From Cerasicoccus frondis (GTDB taxonomy: Bacteria > Verrucomicrobiota > Verrucomicrobiia > Opitutales > Cerasicoccaceae): DNA of 64,000 nucleotides. Location of the stretch: NCBI GenBank assembly GCA_031296915.1, contig JAVDPC010000006.1, forward strand, positions 62,001 to 126,000, in the 5' to 3' direction. Below the pieces are notes generated by a model. The model saw only the letters and a list, made by a program, of their open reading frames with translations, was not told the DNA's origin and searched no databases. Shown here in pieces: positions 27,886-37,096 of the stretch (the first letter of the stretch is position 1; each line of letters starts with the position of its first letter). Made by a program: the position numbers and the translations under genes.

Positions 27886-27916
27886 GCCCGCTGACGGTTC
27901 TATGCCGTTAGCGGGC
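27886..27916 (+). terminator. Rho-independent terminator after the PEP-CTERM gene
   Basis: GCCCGCTGACGG and CCGTTAGCGGGC can form a 12-pair stem (one G-U pair) with a seven-base loop, beginning 23 bases after the stop. The run of T after it is short (TACTTTG). Confidence 0.75.
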
Positions 27917-27944
27917 TACTTTGCATTATAAACCTGTCATTTGC

Positions 27945-29255
27945 ATGAAGCAAATATTCGTCATATTAACCCTATGTTTTACCGCCAACCTTTCGGCGCA
28001 ATTCATCGTCCCTGATTACCGCACCAGCGAAGACGATGAGGATTTTGCCTTTTGGGAAGGTGCTGACGATGCTTACACACCTGAAAGCCCACCATACACA
28101 GGCCTCAGTTGGAACGAAGTAAACTACCCCTACTATGGCGGAAACGAAGCTGCACGACTCGCACAATACGGGACGTCAACCGCATTCCTAGTTTCCAATG
28201 ACCGCATTTATACTCCTTCAGGTGAGTTACTGGCCTTCCGGGCCTATGATAATCCAACCTACAGTCCCGGGGAAATATTATTTCAAGTCATGACGTACCA
28301 TGGCAGCGCTGGCATTCCTGACAATTCAACCGTTAAGCTATTCTACCGCGCCAGTGCAGATGGAGATTGGGTGGAGTACAACGGCACATTCAACACAGTA
28401 AGTAGTTCAGACCCCTACAGCAACCAATACACAGCTTGGGAATGGGACACCAGCAGCCTACTAATCTACGATTACTACATACAATTCACTTACTCTCTGT
28501 CCCACACTTCGTTTGCTGCAGCTAGCCTCGACACCAACGAAACATACGACGCTCAAATTGAAGGCTATGGCATCAGCATAAGCACCAATATCCCATTTGG
28601 CTTACAATTCGGAGAAGTCAATAAGACCCCTAGTAAAGCGATTTATCAATATGGCGACATCGTTGAACTCGAAGTCGTCATTGAAGGCTATAACAGTGGT
28701 AATTACGCCTTTTTCAAGTGGGTAGGGTCGTTTGGTGAATCGACTGATAACCCGTTGGAAATCACAATTACTGAGGACATGGAGATCTATCTGGTCATTG
28801 CTCCAAGGCAATACTCAATTTGGAGACAGCTCAACTTCCCTTCCGCCCTTGGCACAGGCTTCACCGCAAACGATTGGGCTGCTACCACTGATTACGATAT
28901 GGATGGCGTTATAAACTCCATGGAATACGCCATGGACAGTAATCCCGAAAGCGGCATCCAATACGATTCATCTAGCGTTGTACAGGAGATTGTCGTGATT
29001 GACGATCAGACATACCCGGCCATCACATTCCCCATGCAATATGCGGCAACTGACTTAACCTACACTGTCGCACTATCTAGCGACCTAAGTAATTGGGTAA
29101 CCAATGACGATGCAGGTGGCCCCTACACGTCAGATCCTGAAATCATTTCCCTGAACGACGACAGCACCAAACAAGTCCGTATTCGTTCGCTAATCCCCCT
29201 CGATGATGCTGCCTCACTTCCCTTCATGAAATTAAATGTAAGTCTGGAGGATTAA
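27945..29255 (+). CDS. Secreted beta-rich protein of unknown function
   Basis: A 436-residue protein with a signal peptide (FVILTLCFTANLSAQ). After it the sequence is acidic and aromatic-rich. A segment around residues 225-280 (YQYGDIVELEVVIEG, FFKWVGSFGESTDNPLEITI) looks like the beta-repeats seen in InlB-type or large secreted proteins, and TDYDMDGVINSMEYAMDSNP near residue 320 is the calcium-type D-D-DG motif followed by an EYA pattern that ends many verrucomicrobial exported proteins. The last 80 residues resemble YTVALSSDLSNWV-type repeats of the same kind. I use the ATG at 27945; a TTG at 27921 is not preferred. Confidence 0.7.
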   Translation: MKQIFVILTLCFTANLSAQFIVPDYRTSEDDEDFAFWEGADDAYTPESPPYTGLSWNEVNYPYYGGNEAARLAQYGTSTAFLVSNDRIYTPSGELLAFRAYDNPTYSPGEILFQVMTYHGSAGIPDNSTVKLFYRASADGDWVEYNGTFNTVSSSDPYSNQYTAWEWDTSSLLIYDYYIQFTYSLSHTSFAAASLDTNETYDAQIEGYGISISTNIPFGLQFGEVNKTPSKAIYQYGDIVELEVVIEGYNSGNYAFFKWVGSFGESTDNPLEITITEDMEIYLVIAPRQYSIWRQLNFPSALGTGFTANDWAATTDYDMDGVINSMEYAMDSNPESGIQYDSSSVVQEIVVIDDQTYPAITFPMQYAATDLTYTVALSSDLSNWVTNDDAGGPYTSDPEIISLNDDSTKQVRIRSLIPLDDAASLPFMKLNVSLED

Positions 29256-29259
29256 GACA

Positions 29260-30078
29260 GTGAAGACCGCCCATACGCACAACAATGCTTTCACCTTAGT
29301 TGAGCTGCTCGTGACGATTGCAGTCGTAGGCATCTTAGCCGCAATCACCATTTCTGCAGTGGGCCGTGTAAAGGAATCGGCCTACAAAGCCTCTGACTTG
29401 TCTGCTGCGCGTCAAATCATGAGCGCGTATCTGACTGTCCCTCAAGATAATGATGGACGTTTGTTGCCGTCAGTTCTGAGCGAAGACGACGAGCTCTCAA
29501 TGAAAATTTTGGATCATAATGGAGATCCAATCTTAGCTGCGGAGGTAAAAAATCGTTACGTCTTCCGCCTGTTGCCTTATGCCGGAGGCATCGATCTATT
29601 CTACCCGGGCCGTTCCCAGACCCACCTGAGCGAAATTCGCGACATCAATCCCTACTACACATCTTATTTTCCTTCCTTCGGGATGAACTCGGAGTACACC
29701 GGTGGAGATTACCGCATAATGAGCGGCCGACACCGGGTCAGCAGAGATCCCACTTACGCGGTGCTGACGCTAGCGCAAAGCACTTGTCCCAGTGAGCACA
29801 TTGTTTTTGTGTCCACGCACTCCGATCTGGATGACGCCGATACAGATGCCGAATACGCGGGTTACTTCGACGTGAAACCACCTACTCAGTGGAGTGGTTC
29901 GTACAATGAAGATCGCCCCAGCCGTATGGGCAACGTCCACCTTCGCTACGACAATAAAGCAATTGTTGCGCACCTCGACGGAAGCGTCGACATGCTCACA
30001 GAGGATGAGCTTAAGGATATGCGCCGCTGGTCAAACGTGGCCCGCAATACCAACAACCCCGATTACAACGCGCGCTGA
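29260..30078 (+). CDS. Pseudopilin-type protein with N-terminal methylation motif
   Basis: A 272-residue protein with a prepilin-like start: a short basic leader, then AFTLVELLVTIAVVGILAA with the Glu at +5 of the FTLVE motif, followed by a hydrophobic helix. The C-terminal region contains HLRYDNKAIVAHLDGSVDML, related to the H-X9-DG motif of type II secretion-like pseudopilins that are abundant in Verrucomicrobiota and Planctomycetota. The GTG start at 29260 has a clear GGAGG nine bases upstream, only five bases after the previous gene. It is a single pseudopilin; the secretion machinery is not nearby. Confidence 0.8.
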   Translation: MKTAHTHNNAFTLVELLVTIAVVGILAAITISAVGRVKESAYKASDLSAARQIMSAYLTVPQDNDGRLLPSVLSEDDELSMKILDHNGDPILAAEVKNRYVFRLLPYAGGIDLFYPGRSQTHLSEIRDINPYYTSYFPSFGMNSEYTGGDYRIMSGRHRVSRDPTYAVLTLAQSTCPSEHIVFVSTHSDLDDADTDAEYAGYFDVKPPTQWSGSYNEDRPSRMGNVHLRYDNKAIVAHLDGSVDMLTEDELKDMRRWSNVARNTNNPDYNAR

Positions 30079-30112
30079 CACGACACTTTTCAATCAGCCA
30101 TAATCGAGAAGA

Positions 30113-30140
30113 CCCCGGAATTCAACCACCGGGGCCTTTT
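30113..30140. terminator. Terminator between convergent pseudopilin and ppk2 genes
   Basis: CCCCGG and CCGGGG pair around a ten-base loop, followed on the plus strand by CCTTTT and on the minus strand by TCTTCT. It lies between converging genes and can serve both directions. Confidence 0.7.
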
Positions 30141-30168
30141 CATTTACTGAAAACTCAATGAGGATGCC

Positions 30169-31149
30169 TCAGTAAACATTGGGCACGAACATGGTCTTCG
30201 GCACCGGATGACGCTGATAATTGGCATGATGCACGCGCCCGGGCAGCACGATTTCTTCACGTGGCACTTTCTCATATGGCACCTGATGCAAGAGGTGACT
30301 GATGCAATTCAAACGCGCCCGCTTCTTGTCAATGGCGCTGACCACATTCCAGGGCGCAAATTCGAAGTTCGTCCGGGCAAAAGTTTCCTCCTTAGCCGCA
30401 GTATAATTCTCCCAACGAATACGAGACTGCAGGTCCATTGGGCTGAGCTTCCATTGTTTAAGCGGATCCGTTATGCGGCATTGAAAGCGAAATTCCTGCT
30501 CTTCATCGGTAATTGAAAACCAATATTTGATCAGCTTGATCCCCGAATTGACGAGCATCTCCTCAAAGTGAGGCACGTCGTTGAAGAACTGCTCGACGTC
30601 TTCCTCCTCACAGAAGCCCATAACTCGCTCCACGCCACTGCGGTTATACCAACTACGGTCAAAGAGCACCATCTCACCTGCGGCGGGCAAATGCGGCACA
30701 TAACGCTGAAAATACCACTGGGTCTTCTCGCGCTCAGTAGGCGCTGGCAAGGCCACCGTGCGGCAAATGCGGGGGTTTGTCCGCTGGGTAATGCGCTTAA
30801 TGACGCCCCCCTTCCCGGCGGCATCACGCCCTTCAAAAATCACCACAAGCTTGTAGCCCGTCGACACGACCCAATCCTGTAAGCGCACCAGCTCGATCTG
30901 CAGGCGGCGCAACTCCTTAAAATACATGTGTCGAAACTGCTGGCGGTCATCCAGACTGGGCAGTGGTTTTCCAACTTTGCCTGCATGCTGCTCTTCGAAG
31001 AGGTCCTCCAGGTCGTATTCCATCTCCTCCTCAAGCTCATCGAATATCTCGGCCTCCAATCGACCGCGGAATTCCTTATCGTGCGCTGCATAGGCGAGCA
31101 CCCGTTGAATTTCTTCTTCAGTTGGCTGGGAATAGATAGAATCGGACAT
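30169..31149 (-). CDS. ppk2: Polyphosphate kinase 2
   Basis: A 326-residue PPK2 that moves phosphate between polyphosphate and nucleotides. Walker A is in VIFEGRDAAGKGGVIKRIT, Walker B in VLFDRSWYNRSGVERVMG, and the lid region in KYWFSITDEEQEFRFQCRI. The N-terminal 80 residues form an acidic extension (EELEEEMEYDLEDLFEEQ), longer than in the smallest members. A separate PPK1 gene begins at 62533. It lies 122 bases downstream of pyrD on the same strand, with tandem hairpins between them. Confidence 0.93.
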   Translation of the reverse strand: MSDSIYSQPTEEEIQRVLAYAAHDKEFRGRLEAEIFDELEEEMEYDLEDLFEEQHAGKVGKPLPSLDDRQQFRHMYFKELRRLQIELVRLQDWVVSTGYKLVVIFEGRDAAGKGGVIKRITQRTNPRICRTVALPAPTEREKTQWYFQRYVPHLPAAGEMVLFDRSWYNRSGVERVMGFCEEEDVEQFFNDVPHFEEMLVNSGIKLIKYWFSITDEEQEFRFQCRITDPLKQWKLSPMDLQSRIRWENYTAAKEETFARTNFEFAPWNVVSAIDKKRARLNCISHLLHQVPYEKVPREEIVLPGRVHHANYQRHPVPKTMFVPNVY

Positions 31150-31194
31150 AGCAATTGCGAAAGCTTATTCTGCAATGAATAGACTCTACTGTAG

Positions 31195-31229
31195 ACAGGT
31201 CAAAGCCTGACCTGTTGCATTTCTGCAAC
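31195..31229. repeat. Two adjacent inverted repeats between pyrD and ppk2
   Basis: ACAGGTC/GACCTGT (31195-31215, seven-base loop) and GTTGCA/TGCAAC (31214-31229, four-base loop) overlap by two bases. On the minus strand they lie after the pyrD stop and before ppk2. They may be an attenuating or terminating structure, but no T-run follows, so the role is open. Confidence 0.4.
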
Positions 31230-31271
31230 AACGAACGCCAAGAGCACTGGCTGGCTCCGGCTGCTTCAATT

Positions 31272-32336
31272 CTAAACCCAGTCGCGCGTGCGCCAACTCA
31301 GCGCTTGAGCCAGATCTTTCGCAAAAAACGGACCACGGTAAATCATGCCGGTGTACACTTGGATCATTTTGGCGCCAGCGTCAAAGAAATCGCCGGCCGA
31401 GCGTTCATCATGGATGCCCCCCACCCCAATGATCGGCAATTTGTCGCCCACGCTGCGGTACATGTAATTCACGATGTTAACAGAGCGCTGGTGGATCGGA
31501 TTGCCGCTCAGCCCACCTGTTTCGTCTTTGCTGCCCAAATCAACTGGACGTTCGATCAAAGTATTGGTCGCAATGAGGCCATCGGCGCCGACTTCCAGAG
31601 CGCTTGCCAAAATGTCGTCAATTTCGCGATAGGTGAGGTCTGGAGCAATCTTCACCAGAATTGGAATCCGGCTCTTGCCCAATTTGCGCGCACGCTCGCG
31701 ATCCGCCTCAATCACCGAGCCTACGAGGTCGCTCAGCAGGTGACGCTGCTGGAGCTGACGCAAATCCTGCGTGTTGGGGCTGCTGACATTGATCGCAAAA
31801 TAGTCGGCGTAATCGGCTAATTTCTCGTAAGAGCCCAAATAATCGCCTACCGCTTGATCGATCGGCGTTACGCGGCTTTTACCAATGTTAATCCCCAGTG
31901 GAATGCGTCGTTTGCGCGATGAAGGCGCTTTTGAAAGGCGCTTGGCGACGGCCTCTGCGCCATCGTTGGGGAATCCCATGCGGTTAATGAGCGCCTCGTG
32001 CTCTGGAAAGCGGAAAATACGTGGCTTTTGGTTGCCCGGCTGCTCAAGCTTGGTCACTGTGCCAATTTCCACGTGACCAAAGCCGAGAGCGGCCATCGCC
32101 TGCCAACAATGGGCGTTTTTATCGAAGCCAGCGGCTAAACCCACCGGATTCGGAAAAGTTAACCCAAATAACTCTAAAGGTTCGCTATAGGCCGGCCGAT
32201 TGTACTTCTCCATTATGCGCAAAGCCGGTCCCATGCCCGAAAGCATGCGTAACCAGCCGATTGCGCGTTCATGAACTTCCTCGGGATCTCCCCGGAATAA
32301 ATATGGTCGGACCAACGTCTCGTAAAAGGCACCCAT
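31272..32336 (-). CDS. pyrD: Dihydroorotate dehydrogenase (quinone), class 2
   Basis: A 354-residue flavin enzyme of pyrimidine synthesis, oxidising dihydroorotate with quinone as acceptor. The N-terminal region (YETLVRPYLFRGDPEEVHER) is the membrane-associating helix of class 2 enzymes. The core has GLAAGFDKNAHCWQAMAALG, the catalytic-serine segment NVSSPNTQDLRQLQ, and LIATNTLIER near the FMN site, then PIIGVGGIHDERSAGDFFDA. It starts with ATG and is upstream of ppk2 on the same strand. Confidence 0.94.
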   Translation of the reverse strand: MGAFYETLVRPYLFRGDPEEVHERAIGWLRMLSGMGPALRIMEKYNRPAYSEPLELFGLTFPNPVGLAAGFDKNAHCWQAMAALGFGHVEIGTVTKLEQPGNQKPRIFRFPEHEALINRMGFPNDGAEAVAKRLSKAPSSRKRRIPLGINIGKSRVTPIDQAVGDYLGSYEKLADYADYFAINVSSPNTQDLRQLQQRHLLSDLVGSVIEADRERARKLGKSRIPILVKIAPDLTYREIDDILASALEVGADGLIATNTLIERPVDLGSKDETGGLSGNPIHQRSVNIVNYMYRSVGDKLPIIGVGGIHDERSAGDFFDAGAKMIQVYTGMIYRGPFFAKDLAQALSWRTRDWV

Positions 32337-32522
32337 GATATAGATAGCAAATTCTCAGTAGGTGGAAACGCTCTAGAAAAAAGTCCCAGCTGTCCACTTT
32401 TAACTTGGAATGCAAAAAATATCTCCATGAATCCTTGACGACAGGCAAAACTCTCTCAACGTCCTCTTAAATTCAATACAAGTAAGCCCTAGCTATCACG
32501 AAACCCGTTTCCCAAGAACAAC

Positions 32523-33302
32523 ATGCCTAAATCAGCTCCAAAACTTGAGTGGTGCATCGTCCGACTGGGCGAAGATATGAACTGGTGGGTCGAAGAAATC
32601 AGCGACGAAGTCCACTGGGATGTCGACGGCCTGAGCATCATTGACCCACGCCAAGTCAGCCATATTATGGACTTGGTCGAACCATTGCGCGATTACGATT
32701 TTCAGCCTTCGATCTTCGAAGACGCGTTTTTCAAGTTCCGCATCGACAAAAAACTCGATGACCACCGCCTGCGCCTGGTCCGCACCAATGAGAGCCTCTT
32801 CGAGTCCGAAGAACTCCTCTTTGCCCTCCCCGACGTAATCGACGAGGAAAAGGGCCCTTACGCCGACTGCATCGACCACGTCACTGCAATGCGCGTCAAG
32901 CTGCTCAACGACCTCATCGAGTTCGAGCAAAAGTTCACCATTGAAGAACTGGAAGACGACATTCGTGAGGAGCAGAACGCCGACTTCATGGAAGGCCGCG
33001 CGATTCACTGCTTCCGCGAGCTCCTCGACATTCTCGAATTCGTGCCGGACGGCTACGAGCTCGATGGCGATGAAGATGGCGGCAGCAACGACGACGACAT
33101 CGAAGAATCCTTCCCCGACCTCGACGAAGAAGACGAAAAGATCGAAGAGGACGAAACGATGAAGTGGGACGAGGACGAAGATGAGGAAGAGGATGAAGAC
33201 AGCTTCGACGAAGACGAAGATGGCGAAGACCTCGGCGAAGACGACGATGAGGACGAAGAAGATGAAGAGGAGCGTCCCGCCAAAAAGTCCCGCAAGAAAT
33301 AG
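32523..33302 (+). CDS. Acidic protein of unknown function with Asp/Glu tail
   Basis: A 259-residue cytoplasmic-looking protein. Residues 1-170 are a mixed, unrecognised domain (WCIVRLGEDMNWWVEEISDE, EFEQKFTIEELEDDIREE). From about residue 178 the sequence is almost only Asp, Glu and Gly, ending in a short basic stretch (RPAKKSRKK). Such acidic tails occur in proteins that bind basic partners or metal; I cannot say more. It is followed six bases later by a lipoprotein gene on the same strand, so the two are probably co-transcribed. Opposite-strand frames over the acidic tail are low-complexity artefacts. Confidence 0.7.
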   Translation: MPKSAPKLEWCIVRLGEDMNWWVEEISDEVHWDVDGLSIIDPRQVSHIMDLVEPLRDYDFQPSIFEDAFFKFRIDKKLDDHRLRLVRTNESLFESEELLFALPDVIDEEKGPYADCIDHVTAMRVKLLNDLIEFEQKFTIEELEDDIREEQNADFMEGRAIHCFRELLDILEFVPDGYELDGDEDGGSNDDDIEESFPDLDEEDEKIEEDETMKWDEDEDEEEDEDSFDEDEDGEDLGEDDDEDEEDEEERPAKKSRKK

Positions 33303-33308
33303 TCTTTC

Positions 33309-33917
33309 GTGAAATCAACACCGCAGCAAAGCCGCACATTAATCTGGGTAATCGCCCTGGCGGCCTTGCTGTTGATGGCCGGGTGTGCATCCGGCGGTTC
33401 GGGCGCCAGCGGGAGCAATCCCAAACTAGCTGCGCCCAAATCCGCCGCTGCACTGCGCCCCGGAGACACCCTGCAAGTCAACCTTCAGGGCATTCCAGAT
33501 CCAAGTTCCAACGACGTGCAGATTGACGATGAAGGCATCGTCAGTCTGCCCTTTATTGGCCGTCTGCCCGCCGCCGGGCTCACCCCCTCGGAATTGGCCA
33601 CCAACATCCGCCAGCAATACATTGCCAAGCAGATTTACCGCAGTGTAGACGTCTCAGTCTACGTCACGGACCGTTATATCTATGTCGGGGGGGAGGTGCA
33701 AAGCCCGGGCCGCGTCGTTTGGACTCCGGACCTGACACTGACGAAGGCAGTGCAGTCAGCCGGTGGATTTTCCCTCTATGCCCGCGAAGGCGCCGTAAAG
33801 CTAACCCGCGAAAACGACATCTATGTCATCGACGCCGACCTAGCCCGCGACAATCCCCGTGAAGACCCCAAGCTTTTCCCGGGAGACTCCATCATGATCG
33901 AGCGCTCGCCATTTTAG
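33309..33917 (+). CDS. Small polysaccharide-export lipoprotein (Wza-like, SLBB domain)
   Basis: A 202-residue lipoprotein: GTG start, hydrophobic ALAALLLMAGCASGGSG with a lipobox (LMAGC), then the Poly_export domain LRPGDTLQVNLQGIPD with IVSLPFIGRLPAAGLTPSEL. One SLBB-type segment follows (YVGGEVQSPGRVVWTPD with LTKAVQSAGGFS). It is much shorter than Wza (about 380 residues), having one SLBB unit instead of two. It may form part of an outer-membrane export channel for exopolysaccharide; no tyrosine kinase partner is adjacent. Confidence 0.85.
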   Translation: MKSTPQQSRTLIWVIALAALLLMAGCASGGSGASGSNPKLAAPKSAAALRPGDTLQVNLQGIPDPSSNDVQIDDEGIVSLPFIGRLPAAGLTPSELATNIRQQYIAKQIYRSVDVSVYVTDRYIYVGGEVQSPGRVVWTPDLTLTKAVQSAGGFSLYAREGAVKLTRENDIYVIDADLARDNPREDPKLFPGDSIMIERSPF

Positions 33918-33962
33918 CGCTGCGTCTAATCCACAAGATAAGTCATCGGCTTGATTTCCGGA

Positions 33963-36284
33963 TTACCCCACCGTGGCCGACCATTCATAAGTCAGCCACC
34001 ACAACGCGATGCCCAGCGCTAATGCGCCAATGCCAAAACACGTCCAAAAACGGCGACGGCGTGTCTTACCGTCTTCAGTCAGGTATTCGTAGTGCACCCT
34101 CGTCGAGCTGCTCGGAAACTTGCCGACATGCGTCAAGTCGTGCGCCAACTTTAGGTTGATGCGCATACGGCCATTGATGGCCCAACCTGAGGCCTCCAAA
34201 ATCATACCGATATCCCGCGCCCGCAGCTTGAAAAAGCCGAGCAATACAGACGGCGCCACGACGAAAAAGATAATCAAAACCGCCGTGTAGACAAAGTATA
34301 CATCGGGCAGCTCCTTGACTTGTTGCGCAATGTAAGCAAACGACGAGGAAAGCGCGGCAATGGCCACCCCTCCCCCGGCCAGCATGCCCCCCATCCCCAT
34401 GCCACCGCCGGTGGCCTTGCTCTCAACTTCGGCTGGCGGCTTCGCTGCGACATTCTTATCCATCTCTATCATCGTGCCCGAAATTTCCTTTTCGATGGCC
34501 TTCTGCCGAGATTGGGTGATCTTTTCGATCTGCGAGGTGATCAGCTCTCCAATGGCCTTAAACGGCGCCCAAGCCGCCTCACGCAAGCTAATGGAGTTGA
34601 CGAGCACCTTGGTTACCTTGGCGTCCCAGTCACGCCCCTTGCGGTCGTAAAACACGCCATTCTTGCCCACTGTCATGCGACCAGCGCTACGACTCGTCAC
34701 GGCGGCGCACACATTGATCGGCGCTGGCTGATCCTTTCGCTTGGCCTCCAGGTAAATGAGGTAGATGCCAGATTTTTCCGCAATCACTGGATGCAGCTTC
34801 ATATCCAGCACCTCCACGCACATCTGCAGCGAACAACCATCGATGATCAAGTGACCCGTCTGGAAAATCGCCTGTTTATCGGTGTCGTAAAACTCCGGAA
34901 AACTGATGACGTTGTTCAACAAGCGAAACAAATCACGGTGGTAGCGCAGGAGCTTTTCCACCTCCTCGACTGCTTTAATCTCACCCGCCAAAGCGGAATC
35001 AACTTGAATCAGAGCTTCAATGGCCTGTTTTTCCGGCCCATTCAGTATCGCGCCAATGCGCGCAGCGCCCAACGCCTCTACTGCTGAGCCCTTCTTCGCG
35101 TTAATCCAGGCTTCATAGGCCGCGAGCTTTCCTAGCAACATCGCCCAGTCCTCCGGCGTCAAAATTTCCCGTTCGCCAATCAACGGTGCGACGGCGCGCA
35201 TTTTGAGCGCCAAGAGCGCGTCCGCATAAGCAGGGTTCACCCCTTTGGTCAACGGCAGGTCTGCATCTGCTTCCACATGAGCTAATGGCAACCCAAGCAT
35301 GACCTCCTTCAGGCTCGCTTCATCACGCTTGCCAGCCTCAATTAAATCGCTTTCGCGAAAATTAATGAAAGTCACCGCGCGCGCATCAAACGCCGCGATA
35401 CGGCGTTGGGCAAAAAATTCCTCGACCTTGCTCCGCAAAGCCTGCACTGCGCCATAGGCCACAGGCGTATCTGCCCCCAAAGGAAAAATACCTGAATCGC
35501 GCTCCGGCAGTTCAATCGCAGGTGGCGGCTCGACGGCTTCCGACTCAAGCTTGGCCTCAGCCTCAGAACCCTTTTCAATCGCGTCCTCGAGCGAAAGCGC
35601 CGTCTCCTCTTGAACCGGCGGCACATACCCCGGCAGGTGAATTCGATCCGCCGGATATCCCTGCACCCACCAATTGAGAAATTCCTGCGCCGCCTGGTAA
35701 AACGCGTTCACTTTATCCGCCGTCACGCCGAGTTCCCCGCTGCGATCCGCTTCGCCCCCCATCGCCTTGATGATGTCACGAATCACGGCTTTGGTTTCAT
35801 CTTTCTCAGCGGCAACTTCGGGTATAACGCCATCTCCATTGCTCTTTACCTGGGCAAAAATACCACTTCGGTCCTGCGCGTCGGCGAGTGTGATTCGATC
35901 AGCATCCGCCCGACCGAGATTCTCCAATATTCGCTGAGCCGACTTAAGCAAAGCGGCGCCTTTTTCACTTTCAGCGTTCAGTTGACTAAGCTCTAGCCAA
36001 TCCCGTCCTTCAATGACGGTCTCATACCCTGATAAAACGTCGAAGAACCACCGAATCGCTTCTTTAATTTCCGGCGGGCGAATGCGGCCATCGCTATCGG
36101 AATCAATCAAGCTCAGGGTCTTCTCATCAATATCCAAACCCTTAACGGGGCAACTGGAGGCCACCCATAGCGTTTCGTCCAGATCTAGAACCAAACGTAA
36201 GTCATCAGCCTTTTCCAGGCACATTTGGTTAAACCCGCCAGCCTTGAAAAATCGTAGCGTCGTGTCGGTCGATACAGTCTCCAC
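33963..36284 (-). CDS. Large EF-hand protein with C-terminal membrane segments, function unknown
   Basis: A 773-residue protein. Residues 61-72 (DSDSDGRIRPPE) are a textbook EF-hand calcium-binding loop, and a second looser one is VKSNGDGVIPEVA near residue 165. The long central part is helical and has no domain I know. Near residues 645-700 come a Gly/Met-rich MGMGGMLAGGGVAIAA stretch and then PDVYFVYTAVLIIFFVVAPS, and the end has FGIGALALGIALWWLTY, so there are two or three membrane helices near the C-terminus. The only in-frame start is a GTG without a good ribosome binding site. It converges with the export lipoprotein gene and diverges from the TetR gene. Confidence 0.75.
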   Translation of the reverse strand: METVSTDTTLRFFKAGGFNQMCLEKADDLRLVLDLDETLWVASSCPVKGLDIDEKTLSLIDSDSDGRIRPPEIKEAIRWFFDVLSGYETVIEGRDWLELSQLNAESEKGAALLKSAQRILENLGRADADRITLADAQDRSGIFAQVKSNGDGVIPEVAAEKDETKAVIRDIIKAMGGEADRSGELGVTADKVNAFYQAAQEFLNWWVQGYPADRIHLPGYVPPVQEETALSLEDAIEKGSEAEAKLESEAVEPPPAIELPERDSGIFPLGADTPVAYGAVQALRSKVEEFFAQRRIAAFDARAVTFINFRESDLIEAGKRDEASLKEVMLGLPLAHVEADADLPLTKGVNPAYADALLALKMRAVAPLIGEREILTPEDWAMLLGKLAAYEAWINAKKGSAVEALGAARIGAILNGPEKQAIEALIQVDSALAGEIKAVEEVEKLLRYHRDLFRLLNNVISFPEFYDTDKQAIFQTGHLIIDGCSLQMCVEVLDMKLHPVIAEKSGIYLIYLEAKRKDQPAPINVCAAVTSRSAGRMTVGKNGVFYDRKGRDWDAKVTKVLVNSISLREAAWAPFKAIGELITSQIEKITQSRQKAIEKEISGTMIEMDKNVAAKPPAEVESKATGGGMGMGGMLAGGGVAIAALSSSFAYIAQQVKELPDVYFVYTAVLIIFFVVAPSVLLGFFKLRARDIGMILEASGWAINGRMRINLKLAHDLTHVGKFPSSSTRVHYEYLTEDGKTRRRRFWTCFGIGALALGIALWWLTYEWSATVG

Positions 36285-36389
36285 GGGGCATAGGATGCTC
36301 TAAATGGTCATTTTAACAAGTTTTTATGAAAACTTGGCCAGTGCAACGATTGACACCTTGGCGCATTGTTCTGTTTACTGTTTGCGCAC

Positions 36390-36950
36390 ATGAAGCGAAA
36401 TCGCCAGCAAACTGAAAAGCGTATCGTAGAGGCAGCCATTGGCTTGCTGGCCGAAGAAGGATTCCAAAGTTTTGGGGTCAACGCAGTCGCGGCGCGCGCT
36501 GGAGTGGACAAGGTTTTAATCTACCGCTACTTCTCCGGACTCGACGGCCTGCTCCAATTCATTGGCGAAACCCAAATCCTGTTCCCATCCGCAGGAGCGA
36601 TCCTCGCAAAGGACTTGCCAAGTTTTTACGGCAATTTCTGCGTGGCCTTCGCTCAAAACCCGCTCAGCGCCTGTGTTCAAAATTGGGAGCGCGTAGCAGA
36701 CAACCCACTGACACAGGCATACCGGAGACAGCGCGAGATCTTCTGGCAAGACGCTCGTCAGTTGCTCCGACCACAGGATGACGTAGGCCACACACTCCTC
36801 ACCTTGCTGGCAGCCGTGCCATTGGGCTGCGTGACAAGCGATGAGATTCAGCCACTGCTCAGCTTACCAGACTATGCGCCAGAACCACCTCGCGAAAAAC
36901 CCCAAAGTGACTACAAACTCGCTGGCAGACTTGCTGATAACCTCTTGTAG
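36390..36950 (+). CDS. TetR-family transcriptional regulator
   Basis: A 186-residue regulator with an N-terminal helix-turn-helix: RIVEAAIGLLAEEGFQSFGV then VNAVAARAGVDKVLIYRYF (the recognition helix), the classic TetR arrangement. The C-terminal ligand-binding part is helical and variable. It diverges from the EF-hand protein gene with about 100 bases between the starts, and may control that gene or the one after it, uvrA. The frame is open for eight codons upstream, but the ATG at 36390 gives the usual N-terminus. Confidence 0.88.
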   Translation: MKRNRQQTEKRIVEAAIGLLAEEGFQSFGVNAVAARAGVDKVLIYRYFSGLDGLLQFIGETQILFPSAGAILAKDLPSFYGNFCVAFAQNPLSACVQNWERVADNPLTQAYRRQREIFWQDARQLLRPQDDVGHTLLTLLAAVPLGCVTSDEIQPLLSLPDYAPEPPREKPQSDYKLAGRLADNLL

Positions 36951-37096
36951 GGTGCTGAAAATCTAATTTTCACCTCTTCAATCTGCGCTTTTATTAACTC
37001 ATGATGATGTGAAACTGGAGGTTGCTAGGACCTGGCTGAAATTATTTTAATGCGCAGACTTGCACTATTTCAAAAACTGTCAAATAGTGAAGGTTT

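Noticed and set aside
33053..33481. Serine-rich minus-strand frame
   Set aside because: Its poly-Ser sequence is the reverse complement of the Asp/Glu-coding tail of the real plus-strand gene.
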